The notes beneath the pieces were generated by a model. That model worked only from the letters and a program-made list of their open reading frames with translations. It made no database searches and had not been told where the DNA came from. From Carnegiea gigantea (lineage: Eukaryota > Streptophyta > Magnoliopsida > Caryophyllales > Cactaceae), in the NCBI GenBank assembly GCA_029747015.1, contig JAKOGI010001568.1:62001-126000 (forward strand): a stretch of DNA of 64,000 nucleotides, read 5' to 3'. The position numbers and the translations under genes were made by a program. Each line of letters begins with the position of its first letter. Position 1 is the stretch's first letter. Shown here piece by piece: positions 44,346-56,679 of this stretch.

Positions 44346-45400
44346 CATCCTAAGGTGATTTTCGAGGTATGATTCCTCACTTGACCCTTATTGTGTATAC
44401 TGGAGAACATACCAAGGGGAATCGTGTTCCCATACTCGTTCCATCATTTTATTGACTTTCTTGAGGTCACCCTTGAGTTAAGAGGACAATATTTTTATTT
44501 GCTATATTTTTACTTGTATATCTTACTTACATTATTATGAGATCCATGGACCAGCATGTGATAGGCCATTAAGAGCTTTGTCAGCATCTACACTGGAGAC
44601 TCAAATTTTGAGGCTGAGCGAGAGTGAATAATGCTCATCCCACCTCCTATAGCATCATCTTGAGGAGGTGATAGTTTAGCTGTACCTAGCACCTAATCTG
44701 ATAAATTCATTTTCTCTTTTCTCTTTCTTTATTTTAATTTTTATGTATCTCTTTTCTTTTTCCCGTTTATCTCTTGTTTTGTATATTTACTATATAGACT
44801 GTTTTATGTATATATGTGTTATGCTGGTGCGGTGGCTCCTTGGCTCTCACTGACGACATTATGAGATCTGGGTATAGGGGAGGAGAAGTCATGCTTCATA
44901 CTTTTGAAAATGGAAAAAAGAGAGAGAAAAAAAATTCAAAAAAAATTATGTTTTTAGCAGTTTTGGGGAGTTTTCTACTACTTTGATGGGCTATGTACCT
45001 TGTTTGTTAGCTTGTATAAAAGTATGATGTGCACGATAGATCTTTGTCATAACTATGTCAGTCTAGATCCAAATTCTAACCCCGACAATGCATTATAGTT
45101 GCGCAATCTAGTCCTCATTCATATATCAGCATTATGTTAGAGTCTTAGTCTTCTGTGATTGACTCTCCCACTTGTCTTTGCCACTTTTGTTTTCGTTTTC
45201 ATTTTGCATTAAAAAAAGGAAAAAAATAAGAAAAAAATGAAAAAAATTTTAAAAAGGAAAAATAAGAGTTAGAAAGAGTCTTAGAGTTGAGAATGATAAA
45301 TATCCCTTTAAGCCATGGGCTACTGGATGCTATCTTTTGTGTCAATACTACGACTGGAAAAGCTTGCTTTCTAAGTGAGTAAGTTAATAATGTGGTTTGT
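44346..45400 (+). mobile_element. Second LARD-type element, 3' noncoding region
   Basis: No coding sequence. Contains TTAAGAGGACAATATT near 44,477, a tail motif seen after the last ORF of such elements, and a repeated A-rich stretch (44,920-44,950 and 45,205-45,260). The 3' LTR is not identified; the sequence is broken at about 45,430 by the reverse-oriented Athila-like segment. Confidence 0.5.
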
Positions 45401-45439
45401 GTCAATCAAGTGAGATTGAGTCAAGCATTGGTAAGCTTA

Positions 45440-46990
45440 ACTTGAACATCAAATATTGAATCAACTGCCCAAATCAACTTAAACACTCATATTGGCACAT
45501 AAAAGATGCAGAATTAGAAGAACTAGTAGATCCTCACTTTAGTAATGAAGCACTCATCACTCATGTGTTTTAAAGTATAACTTGGTTCTCTTAAATGTCA
45601 TTCCAAGGAATCAAATCTACCATAAGCTTAGTAAGACTCTCTAATTCACCATCACTATAATGCAAAGCACACTAGGCAATCATGAGGATTTGAATAAGGT
45701 TGTAACTAGGCTATTGGTAAAGGTTTAGAAGGGAACAAACATTTTGGGATTATGAAAAACTAAAAGCCAAAGACTAAGAGCAAAATCATCGCCTCTCAAT
45801 TTTCTTCAAAACAAACTCCTCAAACCTTAATATGTCAAAGACATGAACTAATCCCCTTAGTTGGTTCAAAATCAAGAGAAAGTGTTGAAGTGATCCAGAT
45901 GCCAAAATCTTTTATTTCACTTCTTTTTTTTTTCTCTTTTTTTCTTTTTGAGTGTTTTTGCCAGTTTTTTTTTTCTTTTCTATGAGAAGGATCATGGCAA
46001 AGAACATTAAGTACCTTTCAACACTTCTCAACAAATTTATAGTTACCAACCCAATTGTATCCAGAGAAACCACATCCTATATCACTACCCACAAACCACT
46101 CCAAATCAAGAAATGGAACTTTATAGTCTTAGCTAAACAAGGTAGATAAGTATTTGGCCAAAGGCTATATTAGAGGTTCACATCAATAAACAATGTCAAG
46201 GCTCAAATGGGTGACAATGGGTAAATCATGCTTAACAAGGGTGGCTATTTGGTCAATGTTGCTCATAATTCAAAGAATGCCTCAATCATGTTACCTAAAT
46301 GTGCATGCTAAATGTTATCTTTAACAAGAGTCAAAGCAAGTCTAGAAATTTAGAATCTAGGAAGAGTCACACATGAGAAGGAGTAAGAGACTAAAATTGA
46401 TGAATTAGTCTATTCATGCTTAAAGCTTCACGAGACAACTATTGACGCACAACTAGCTCATTAAATCTCACATGCCAATTACTCATGCAACTTTTCATGA
46501 GGTAATCAACTCACATTAAACATCATGGTCAAATCAAGAAACACATTTCAAGAACTCATAATCAAATATGTTTTATTCACAAATAGGCATAACTAAAAGG
46601 TCAAAATTAAGCCAAAGAAAGCTATCTAGTCTAAAGACTTCATCGGAGGATTTTTGTATTTTTTTTATTTTTTATTATTTTTTGTTTTTTTATATTCATG
46701 CTAAACCTAATATGCAAAAAATAAAAAAAATAAATGTTCCTAAAAACAAAATGAAACCTAAATGCTCAACTAAAAATGCTTTAACTAACCCTAAATGAAC
46801 AATCTAATATGCAAATCATTCACACATTCACATCATACACATATTCACAAATGAACGCTCAGTTCCCCAATGCTTGGACAAAGCATTGTCCTCAATACAA
46901 GGACATTAATCAATGGGGAAGGAGAAGTAGAACTAAAAAGGAGGAGGAGGGTGAGAAGAAGGTAGCTGGGGTTGAGATATATGTCAATCA
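45440..46990 (-). mobile_element. Athila-like 3' noncoding region, minus strand
   Basis: Reverse complement of 29,620-31,148 and of 5,320-5,830. It includes TTGAGGACAATGCTTTGTCC (46,915-46,880, minus). At about 45,565-45,580 it preserves the empty site for the CACTA insertion. It follows the extra ORF on the same strand. The polypurine tract and LTR are missing, cut at about 45,440. Plus-strand frames here are shadows. Confidence 0.7.
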
Positions 46991-48233
46991 CACTAAGTAT
47001 GATGATAATCCTAAAGTCCTAGAAATATTGATTGTGGAAAGCAATCATCCCACGGAGCTCATTGTGCTGCTCCTGAACAAAGTCACGAAGGGCAGCATAC
47101 TTAGTTTGGGCATAAGCTTGTAAGGAATATTGCTTCGATTGTATAGATCGGAGGGCAGCATGTATATTGGTGTAGTCCTGGGAAGAGGAAGGTCGGAATG
47201 AACTAGAGGTACCTAGATGGGGTGTGGAGGAGGTAGGGGTGCGAGATGAACTAACGTCTCATCACCGAGCATAAGTGAAAGAGTGCCCAGGTTCAAAAGA
47301 GTAGTTCAAGAGACATAAGTCTTTTTCTAGGGTAAATCCAACACATACGACCACCTTCCATTGTACAAAACTTGATTTGCTCAAAAGCCGCTAATGCTAA
47401 CCTTTTAGACCCAGACACTTTATCATTAAGGTTGGAAGCAATACCAACCGACCTAGCTATTGGAGTGATAAGACCCACAATCACTATCGTCTTGGCACAA
47501 CTAGTTGCTGCACTCAACAATTGATTGGTAAAGAAAGAACCAGGGCAATATGTGTTCCTTCCAACATGCTATGTGAGAAATACAGCTTGGACAAATGAGG
47601 AACATTCAAACTGTCCTCCTAAGTAAATAATCCACAAGTAAGAACATGTTGGGCTACTCTAATGTAGGGGTTCCTAATAATGGAGCCTTTAGAGTGACTA
47701 GCATCATATTGGCAATTTCCAGTGATTGTAAACCAAAAAGCATTAGGATTAAACTCTGAAGGCACATGATATCGATCTAAATCCAAACTATGTGGAAACT
47801 CAAATACACTGTTAAAAGACTCATATTCAACTCATAGAATTCCCTATTCATATAAAATGAAATATAGCCCTCTTGACATCAAGGACTACTCATGACTTCA
47901 ACATGAAAAGTACTTAAAACTTCCATGGTAAAGTTATAATATGTATGGTCTTAAGTCTCTAAAAATTTACTCATGTCCTCATGAACAAACAACCACTGAA
48001 TATCATCAAGCAACCCTAAACTAGTCAACAAATCCTCACCCATATAATAAGTCGCAATAACGAGCTTATTAGTCAACGCATTGTATCTAGTAATATGATC
48101 AGTTAGTTAAACCAAGTGGGTTAGGAAGATTACCTTGATTCCGTGCATTGGTGGATGTTCAAAAAGCCCGTTGGGGAGCTTGACTCAATCTCTCCGCTCC
48201 TTAAGTAGTCCTAGTTCTCTTCTTTAGAGCCAT
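46991..48233 (-). pseudogene. Athila/Tat-type extra ORF (Athila ORF-1-like), most complete copy
   Basis: Minus strand from ATG 48,233 (same start as in block A). Segments in order: ITRYNALTNKLVIATYYMGE (48,090), LTSLGLLDDIQWLFVHEDMS, CQEGYISFYMNREFYELNMS (47,880), then after decay the open stretch IVIVGLITPIARSVGIASNL, DKVSGSKRLALAAFEQIKF and GRMCWIYPRKRLMSLELL (47,490-47,295). This pattern is that of the Athila ORF-1-like protein of plant Ty3/gypsy elements, of unknown biochemical role. Several stops and frameshifts are present between 47,530 and 48,230. It lies between the leader (48,234-48,833) and the 3' noncoding tail, in env position. Confidence 0.7.
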
Positions 48234-48833
48234 GAATGTGGAATGTGGATGGGTGTGCTTGGTTGAAGTCCTAACTACGAAGAATGGGATGAAAGGAAAG
48301 GGAATTAGGAAATGTGTGCGAATAAGAGGTAACGGGGACGAAATTGTGGAAGAAAGGTGAAAATTTTGAAGAAGGGAAGAGAAATTTGTGGAATAGAAGA
48401 TGTGGGTTATAGATAGTGAAGAATATGAGAGAAATAAGAGTAGAAATAAAAGAATTGAGAGAGACTTGGAGTTAAGGTGAAGAAAATGGAGAAAAATAGA
48501 AGAAATTGAAGTGAAATGGTGAAGATGTGAAAGGGGAAAGGTGGGTGCTTAATGAACGTTTTTGCGCGAGAAGGAGAGAGTTTACAGAGAGAAAGCGTCG
48601 GAGGTTGAAGATGATTTGTGCAAAATTTGGGTTAAAGGGCAAAGGAAACCCTTGAGCATAGAGAATAGGCCCGACACGAGCTGTAGCCCTCTATGGTTAG
48701 CTCTATTGAGGAATTTTTCTGGGTTTCTAGGCAGGGGCTTCACGGACCGTGGTAGACACCACTAGGGGTCCGTGGTAACTTTTCTCTCTCTCTTTTTTTT
48801 TTTGGGTGTTCTTATCTTTCTTTTTCAATAAAT
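48234..48833 (-). other. Leader of the extra ORF (block B)
   Basis: Matches 117-724. Carries the perfect 8-bp inverted repeat CACGGACC (48,741-48,748) and GGTCCGTG (48,767-48,774). Confidence 0.6.
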
Positions 48834-49057
48834 ATGAAGTTTGGAATATCGGGTTAGTTTTCTCTTATGAGCTTCTAGCACTTTCTCTTCAGGATGGCTA
48901 ATTATGCGTGACAGAGATTCAATGATGGCTCGATGACCCAACTGGGGAGCCCTGGAGTTAATTTTTATATATAAAGAAAAAATATATACAATTACAAAAA
49001 AAGTCCCTTTTATCTCTATTGCTCCCCCTGAAGCTATACGGGGTACAACAGACATAT
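48834..49057 (-). other. Filler DNA at a deletion junction, origin unknown
   Basis: 224 bp with no counterpart in block A. The minus strand is open for 76 residues (48,825-49,055), with a hydrophobic stretch then PQLGHRAIIESLSRIISHPE and KVLEAHKRKLTRY. This looks more like a real protein than chance, but I do not recognise it. It replaces about 2.4 kb that includes pol remnants and most of the LARD 5' LTR. Confidence 0.6.
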
Positions 49058-49438
49058 TGGCTTGGCAAAACGGACTTCTTGCTCCCTTTTCTCTATTTCA
49101 TTCAGTAAGTATTTGTTTACTCAACCTTGTTAAAAATCTAGTTTAGCTATTGGTTTAATTTCATTTTATCTTTTGTTTAGATAATGTAATGAGTTATATT
49201 TGAGTTTGCTCTATTACCTTAAAGTTTGTTAGGCCTTATGAAATCATATGAGTTGTTAATGATTAGCTAGATTAGCTTTTCTTGTAATGAATATGTTTAG
49301 TTTTAGTAGATTCAAAATGAATTAGATTAATAGTTTGTGTCCCTAATTTCATCATTGTCCCTGCGGACACGACCCTCAAGTACTACGACGATAGTCGTAC
49401 GCTTGTTGCTTTAAATTTACAGTCGAAATCCTCATACA
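49058..49438 (+). mobile_element. LARD 5' LTR, 3'-terminal remnant (block B)
   Basis: Matches 3,148-3,526; ends CTCATACA directly before the primer site TTTTTGGTGCC (49,441). Confidence 0.85.
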
Positions 49439-49734
49439 AGTTTTTGGTGCCTGACATGAGATTAGGTCGCATTTTCTTTTTCTTAGCTACTTTCTTATTA
49501 ATTGCATAGGTCTTGTTTTACTTTGTTTATTTCATTATTAATAGTGACTTAGTTTAGTTTAGATATTGAGAAATCCAAAAAATTTGGAAAAGTAAAAAAT
49601 TGAAAGAATTGGAAAAAATTTAAAAATCCCTAAAAATTGAACAACTTAAAATTTTTTGTTTTCAAAAAAACCAAATGGTAATTTTCTATTTCCCTTAGTT
49701 TAAGCATGAAATATTTTAGTGATATTTAAGTAGA

Positions 49735-50403
49735 TTGAATGAATTTCCTTCTCAATGTGTTGATGATTGTTCTAAGAAACGAGAAATTTTTCAAGTGATC
49801 TTTGAGGGTCTTAATGATGAATATCGAGGTCATGTTGAGACTGTGTACCTCGAAGGTTTGAGATATTTGTTCATTAAGACTCCTGATGAAGTTTGGGATT
49901 TCTTTGAATATTTGGCTCATGATACGTGAAGTATGAAAATGCTAAAGAGGCTTTTAGTCATCCTATTCTCGACCCTTATATGATGCATGCTATGCCTTTA
50001 GATCAGGGTCAGTTTGGTGCTATGTCTTATGAGCACTCTCATACTCTATGTGCTCCCATTTCATGTAATTATTGTTATTCCTTTGACCATGATGTTGACA
50101 CTTGTCCATTGCTTGGTAGAACACATAGATTAGAGGCATTGGCTGCCTTTAATAGGAAAATTTATTTGTAGAGTTTACTCAATATTGACCTTAGTTTAGG
50201 CTCTCCTACACCTGAGGCTAGGTTTTGCAATAACTTTTATGTTAGAAGTGAGACACCAAATTCATTAGGGCATGATCATTATGATCATATGCCTTGTGAT
50301 GACCTCGAGGTTTCGAGTGATCCCTCATCTCCTTTTGTAGTTGCAACCTCCCTAGAGTTTAGCACAATTAGTGACCACCTCGAGGGTAGTCTGATCGATC
50401 ATA
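49735..50403 (+). pseudogene. LARD gag, N-terminal half complete to the insertion site (block B)
   Basis: Plus strand: IFQVIFEGLNDEYRGHVETV, DEVWDFFEYLAHDT, frameshift near 49,927 (shared with A), YENAKEAFSHPILDP, the zinc knuckle CNYCYSFDHDVDTC (CX2CX4HX4C), then LEALAAFNRKIYL, a stop at 50,169, and DLEVSSDPSSPFVVATSLEF to the end at 50,403. The part after 50,222 is missing in block A. It ends at the ACTCG target copy. Its missing C-terminal half is at 58,680-59,430 on the minus strand. Confidence 0.75.
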
Positions 50404-50408
50404 ACTCG
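50404..50408 (+). repeat. Target-site duplication ACTCG, gag-side copy (chromovirus insertion)
   Basis: Directly before the reversed LTR end TGTAATTTCTCC. The partner CGAGT is at 59,431-59,435. Confidence 0.85.
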
Positions 50409-51205
50409 TGTAATTTCTCCAAATTTCTAATTACTTGATCCATATATAACCGCAACGGAAGACTTAATGATGAAAGGCGCTACCGCCGTCCTGATAAGGA
50501 CAAGGCTCACTGAAACCATTCAATTTTACAACTCATGTTCACAATCACAATATCTATTAAATTGAAACACTCCAAGTCCGAAGTCCAAAATAGTTCAACT
50601 TCAGCACAATCGACTTAATCGTGCCATGTGCTAACTAGCACTCCATACTGCACAAGTATATTGAATATAGACCCAACTTGACCTTGAGGTCGATCCTAAC
50701 ATTCATGTTATGCTGAATGCACTGTGAGCATCTAATGACTTCCAAAAGGGCTTTCTAATTGGAGAAACAAGTGAGAATTCATCACCTAAAATGAAAAACA
50801 TAAAAAACAATTCGAAAATGTGAGCTGAAACTCAGTATATGCATTCGTGTATTGTAAAATGACCATAGAAACAGTGTGGATGGGTACCCGCCTTTACAAT
50901 TCATTTAGTTCGCAATAGCAACGGAAATGTAAGTAACATAAAACTAAATTGCTCATTATTATCTGTAAGTGAACCCCTTGATAGATATGACGATCCATTA
51001 CTAGGTGCACACCTGTCAGGTCGATCGGGAACCCTGGCCTAACATCGCGACGTATCACTGATTGAAGGGCCATCGCCCTACCACTAACAGGGTCACTAAT
51101 TATGTGGCAAATCTCTGATTGAACTAATTCATTGGTATACTTATCAAATGATAATATAACTTGATAAAATGGTGCTGAATCTTAAATATACAGGCAGTGA
51201 ACATA
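50409..51205 (-). mobile_element. Chromovirus 3' LTR, terminal 0.8 kb in reverse (block B)
   Basis: Reverse complement of 15,601-16,394. The outer end reads TGTAATTTC on the plus strand, that is ...ATTACA for the LTR. The inner end at 51,205 is the left inversion breakpoint. Confidence 0.9.
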
Positions 51206-51850
51206 ATCATGAGAGAGTAGGTTTCTTTGGTCTACGAATTTGATAGGCAGGTAATGAAACTAGATCCTTCACCTTTATCAATAATGTGCTTAATCTTTTT
51301 GGGTCATTTTAGTCTATCTTGTGTTGTGAATGTTGTGAGTTATTTGCGCCAAACTTGCACGCAAATTATCAAATGGATGGATGAAGTACTAGAAGGAGAA
51401 ATCCGATATTGGATCAAGATCAAACTTGACATAGTTAATATTGAGAGACAATTGCATGTTAAGAGGAAATTTGACAACCTATATCCTTAATTTGAACTGA
51501 TTCATGAACTTTTGGAAGAACGGCAATTTGATTAGTCTAAATAATTCAGTTCATTTTGAAAGTAAGAATTGAATTATAAATGATTGTTATCATTTGATTC
51601 ATCCAAACTTGAGTAAGCATAAACTTCATTTATCAGATCTAATTCATTCTTAGTAAAACAAATCCCTATGTGTTTTTAATTGATAGAATTCTTAAATCAA
51701 TAAATAGCATTTCACCTAGTAATAGAATAATTTTAGAAGATATCCCAACTTGACATATATTTTCTGAGCATTTTAAACGGGTAAACTCAGTAGATTGCAT
51801 GGGTCTCTGTGGGAACGATATTTAATCTAAATTATAACACCCGTGACCCT
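51206..51850 (+). mobile_element. Athila-like LTR, 3' half (block B)
   Basis: Matches 4,669-5,317, starting ATCATGAGAGAGTAGG at the inversion junction. An 87-residue frame from 51,227 is open by chance. Confidence 0.8.
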
Positions 51851-52553
51851 GCGGACACTCAAAAAGAAAAAAAGAGAATAAAAAAGAAGTGAAATTAAAG
51901 ATTTTGGCATTTGGATTATTTTAACACTTTCTCTCAATTTTAGACCAACTAAGGGTATTTGTTTATATCTTTGACATATTATGGTTTGTGGAGTTTGTTT
52001 TGAAGAAAATTGGGAGGCAATGATTTTACTCTTAGTCTTTGGATTTTAGTTCCACAATCTCAAAATATTTGTTCCATCTAAGCCTTTACCAATAACCCCG
52101 TTACAACCTTATCCAAGTCCCTCATGATTGCCTAGTATATTTTGTATTCTAGTTATGGTGGATTGAGAGTCTTATCAAACTTATGGTAGATTTGATTATT
52201 TGGAATGACATTTAAGAGATCCATGTTATACTTTAAAATACATGAGTAATGAGTGCTTCATTGCTAAAGTAAGGCTCTACTGGTTCCTCTAACTCTACCT
52301 CTTCCATGTGCCAATATGAGGGTTAAGTTGATTTGAGTGTGGTTGATTTAATATTTGATGTGATAGTCTCTACTTATATTTTAAAAACTTAATTCTCCTA
52401 TCCATTTGTAATAGTTTAACTCACTTTTGGGCTGAATCTTGGGTTAATTTGGCTATTGATGATGCTATTAACGTTTACCCATGGAGTTTCTTCATCATAA
52501 TTATGATTTCATAATTGCTTAGGGACAAGCAACGATTTATGCATTGGGGAGTT
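51851..52553 (+). mobile_element. Athila-like 3' internal remnant with polypurine tract (block B)
   Basis: Matches 5,318-6,003; ends GCATTGGGGAGTT. Contains the CACTA empty site at 52,233-52,244. Confidence 0.75.
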
Positions 52554-53754
52554 TAATAAGTGCCTATAGATTACATTATTTTAGGGTCATTTATTGCATT
52601 CTTAGGGAATTCATGAGCTTTATGTTTATAATTTATACCCTAAATTCCCATTTTACGCTTGTGTATAATTCTCTGATGCTTTTTGTAGGTGTTGAGACCA
52701 TTTTGACCAAGCGTTGACCTTCAGAAGACAAGTTTTTGACTCAACAAAGATGCCCCCAACCACTATGCCCATGGTGGGGAAGAAGAACCAGAATCAACAG
52801 AGACATAGGCCTCCATGGACTGTTCTTGGTGGAGGCCACGGTCCATGGCAGGCCTGCAACAGCTGCAACTATTCATTTTCCTTGGTTTATGGTTGAGAAT
52901 GTTCGTTGGTTGCAATAACTAGGCGTGCCTGACTGCTAGAACAGAAGACCTATCTAGCTTTTCCCAAAAACCTCTCAAAAAGTCTTGTATTTTTTTCATT
53001 TTTGGAGCGAAAGGGAGGTTGGAAAGAAGATTACTTGTAATTTAAAGGCTTGAAGATTAAAGAATTATCAAGAACTCCATTGTTGCCAAGCCAATTCTCT
53101 TTTCTTACTCTTTAAACTCAATTAGAATAATTCTTGTTTGTTTAATAATCATGAGTGAGTAGTTTTCTTTAGTCTACGGATTTGATAGCCAGACAATGAA
53201 ACTAGATCGTGCAATATGCTTAATCTATTTGGGTCGTTTTAATCTATCTTGTGGTGTGAATATTGTGAGTAATTTAGGCCAAACTTGGTCAAGAAATCTA
53301 TTGCGTCAACAAGATTAGACTTGTATAGTTACTTTTTCAAAGAAAGTTGCATGTTAAGAGAAAACTTGAAAATCTAGATGCTTAATTTGGATAATACATG
53401 AACCTTTGAAAGAACAACAATTTGATTAGTCTAAATAATTCAGTTTCTTTTGAAAGAAAGAATTGGATTATAAGCGATTGTTAGCCTTTGATTTATCCAA
53501 ACTTAAGTAAGCACAGCCTTCATTTGTCAGATCCAATTCATTGTTGGTGAAACAAGTCACTAGGCATTTTTAATTGATAGAATTCTTAAATCAGTAAATA
53601 GCATTTCATCTAGCGATAGATTAATTTAGAAGATATCCTAACTTGACATATATTTTCTTTAGCATTTTCGAAGGATAAATTCAATAATTACATTAGTCTC
53701 TGAGGGAACAGTATTTAATCTAAACTACAACACCCATTTGCTTGTGAAGAGTCA
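52554..53754 (+). mobile_element. Athila-like LTR, complete (block B)
   Basis: Matches 6,004-7,205. The first bases are TAATAAG, so the terminal TG has mutated to TA. Inverted repeat CCATGGAC (52,813-52,820) with GTCCATGG (52,841-52,848) is conserved. A primer-site region follows. Confidence 0.8.
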
Positions 53755-53869
53755 AGTTTTTGGTAATATTACCGGGGACCAATTTGTCAAATATTGAGTT
53801 CGTCCTTCATAGATTGAATAAGTGTTTTCTTTTTCTTTGTTTTTTTTAATTTGCTTTCGTAATGGTTGT

Positions 53870-55167
53870 GGTGGTGCTTAGAAGATTTTCCCATTTTTAT
53901 GCAAAGTCACTTCGCTTTTGAATTCGATCCAGAGATAGAAAGGACTTTTCATTCGAGGTGGAAGAAACTAAGGTTTGAGAAGCAGAGGCTCAAAGCCTAA
54001 GAAGTTTCTTTAAAAATGGCAGCAGGTGGAAGAGATTAAGGATGGACACTTTGGGATTTCATTACCCTGGGTATCTATGGGATCACTTCAAGCATTATAA
54101 GGCTAACTGTGGAAGCTCATAATTTTGAGCTCAAACCGGCTCTTATATCCATGGTGCAACAATCTCGATTTTGGAGGCACCCCGATAGAGGATCCCAATC
54201 TCTACCTCTCGGTCTTTCTAAAGGTATGTGATACTTTGAAGCTCAATCGAGTTTCAATCGACACCATACGACTCCGATTGTTTCAATTTTCATTAAGGGA
54301 CAAGGCATGGGTATGGCTCTATTCATTGCCTCTGGGGTCGATAACCACCTCGGATGAGCTCACCAAGGCTTTCTTTGCTAAGTTCTTTCCTTCTAACAAG
54401 ACAGCAAGTTTAAGGAATCAAATCACAACTTTTGCCTAACGGGAGGATGAGACAGTAGATGAAGCTTGGGAGCTGTCTAAAGATTTATTGCGGTTATGCC
54501 CACATCATGGACTCTAAAAGTGGGTGATCATTCAAACCTTTTGAATGGAGTCACTCACCCGGTGCAGTCTACCGTAGATGCGGCGGTGGGTGGCACTTTG
54601 ATGAGTTAGATGGGAGATGAGGCCTACAACTTGATTGAGGATATAGCACTTAATATCTACCAATGGTCCAATGAGAGAAGCCAACCCAAGAGGGTTAGAG
54701 GTAACTTGGAACTTGATGCTCTCACTTTACTTTCTACTAAAGTGGATGTCACAACTCAAAGGTTGAGACATTTGAATGTGAATTCTGTTAATTCAAATGC
54801 CCTTTCCCCACCATAGGAAATTTGTGGTTCTGTTGATCCTTTGTCTATGAATTGCCAAGTTAGGGTCCTTTTGCTCAAGATGTTAGTGACCAAGTCAATA
54901 TGTCAGCAATTATAAACCTAGACCAGCCAATGACCCTTTTTTCAACACTTATAATCCGGGTTGAAGGAATCACCCTAATTTTTCATATAGGTCTAACATC
55001 CCTCCTGTGCCTTAATTGAACGCCAGACCATCCCCGGATTTCAAAGACCACCCTAACCTAAACAAGCACCTCAAAAATCTAACTTAATGGCCATGATGGA
55101 GAGTATGCTATTGGCACAACGAAAGCAAGATGAGCATATCAAGCTATTAGCTTCTATGATTGATGTG
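53870..55167 (+). pseudogene. Athila/Tat-like gag (block B)
   Basis: Same gag as 7,317-8,617, here with a longer open stretch at 54,125-54,439: EDPNLYLSVFLKVCDTLKLN, AWVWLYSLPLGSITTSDELT and AFFAKFFPSNKTASLRNQI. It then has DEAWELSKDLLRLCPH and DEAYNLIEDIALNIYQWSNE (54,625). Stops at about 53,998, 54,440 and 54,608. It is cut at 55,167 by the LARD target copy CTTAG (55,168-55,172) and LARD LTR. Comparing both copies shows independent decay after duplication. Confidence 0.85.
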
Positions 55168-55172
55168 CTTAG

Positions 55173-56679
55173 TGTACGAGCATTTGGAGTGTAATTTAAA
55201 GCCACAAGCATAAAGCTATTGTCGTAGTACTTGAGGGTCGTGTCCTCAGGGATGAGGATGAAATTATTGCCACAAACTATTAATCTAATTCATTTCTAGC
55301 TAAAACTGAACATATTCATTGCAAGAAAAGCTAATCTAATCAATCATTAAGAACTCACATGATTTCATAAGGCCTAGCAAACTTTAAGATAATAGAGCAA
55401 ACTCCAATATAACTCATTACATTATCTAAATAAAAGATAACGAAAATGAAACCAAACCAATAGCTAAACTAGATTTTTAACAAGGTTGAGTAAACAAAAT
55501 ACTTACTGAATGAAACGGAGAAAAGGAAGCAAAAAGTCCGTTTTGCCAAGCGACGAAAACTGGGACAGGCACTTCCTTGCCAAACTAAGCTCACCCCACC
55601 TCACAATGTTGATAATCAAGTATCCACAAACCAACTCAAACCTCCACAACCTAGATCATGATGCATAACCTAGAGAACCGAAAAACGGGAGGAAGGGACA
55701 GAGCTCAGACTGAACGAACTCAAGATAACCACCAATTCGACCAAGATGATGCCAACGCATGGCACGCGAGCAAACAAAAAGAAGAAGCAGGATAGAATAG
55801 AACGACAGGAAAGGGGAAAGGATGTTGAACTCAACCATCAAGTAACTCAGAACCAAGCAACAAATGAGCTTCCCAGCTCATTAAAAATGGCGGAAACGCC
55901 ACTACCAAAGCTTCAAAAAGAGCAAAAACAAGGGAGGGGAAAAACTGAAATTAATCAAAACTAAACCCAAAAATGCTATTACAACTAAAGATTGTGACAA
56001 ACTACCCAAATCAACAAATTAAGCTTTGAATATACAAAATTGCAATCTAAAAAATGAATCTAACATTCGAAATTCGAATAGATGGAAACAAATCCAGGCC
56101 CTAAATTACTAAACTGCAATGGAAAGTAACTAAAAACCCTAAAATTAAAACTTGAAAACTTAAACTGAAACCTAGACTCCCTACCTCCATGCACCGCAGC
56201 CTTGATTTATACTCAAACCCCTTCAATCTCAGCCCTCCGATCGTGCCTGATGTGGATGGTGCTGATGATGATGGGTTGGCTGATGGAGAGATAGTGAAGT
56301 GGATGAGGATGACTGTGGTGATGGTGGTGTCAATGGTGGTGTTGTTGTGGTGCCAGATCGAGAGAGAGAGAGAGAGAGAGAGAGGACTTAGAGATGAAGA
56401 GGGATGTGGGGGTTCTTTGGTCTGATGGATCGAGAGAGAAGAGAGAGAAGAGAAATGTGGAGTAAGTACGTGAGATGAGCATGGGGACTGGGTAGATTTT
56501 GGTTTTTTTTTTTTTCTTTCTAGCTCTCTTTCCATCATTTCTTTCACAATTTTTCCTGATTTTCAGCACCTGCAAAAATGAATCAAAACAAAATAAAAAT
56601 CTAAATATAATAATTATTTCAAGCATAAATTAAGTATAAAGGTATCGTAAAAATATCGTATTTTTGGCGTGAACAAATA
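55173..56679 (-). mobile_element. LARD 3' LTR, inverted (block B)
   Basis: Matches 8,623-10,143; minus strand begins TATTTGTTCACGCC and ends CTCGTACA. The (GA)n tract (56,359-56,382) has a single GATCGA instead of the four-unit run in block A. Confidence 0.85.

Noticed and set aside
48825..49055. Organelle-derived gene fragment
   Set aside because: The frame looks protein-like, but I could not match it to any plastid or mitochondrial gene I know, so no origin is claimed.
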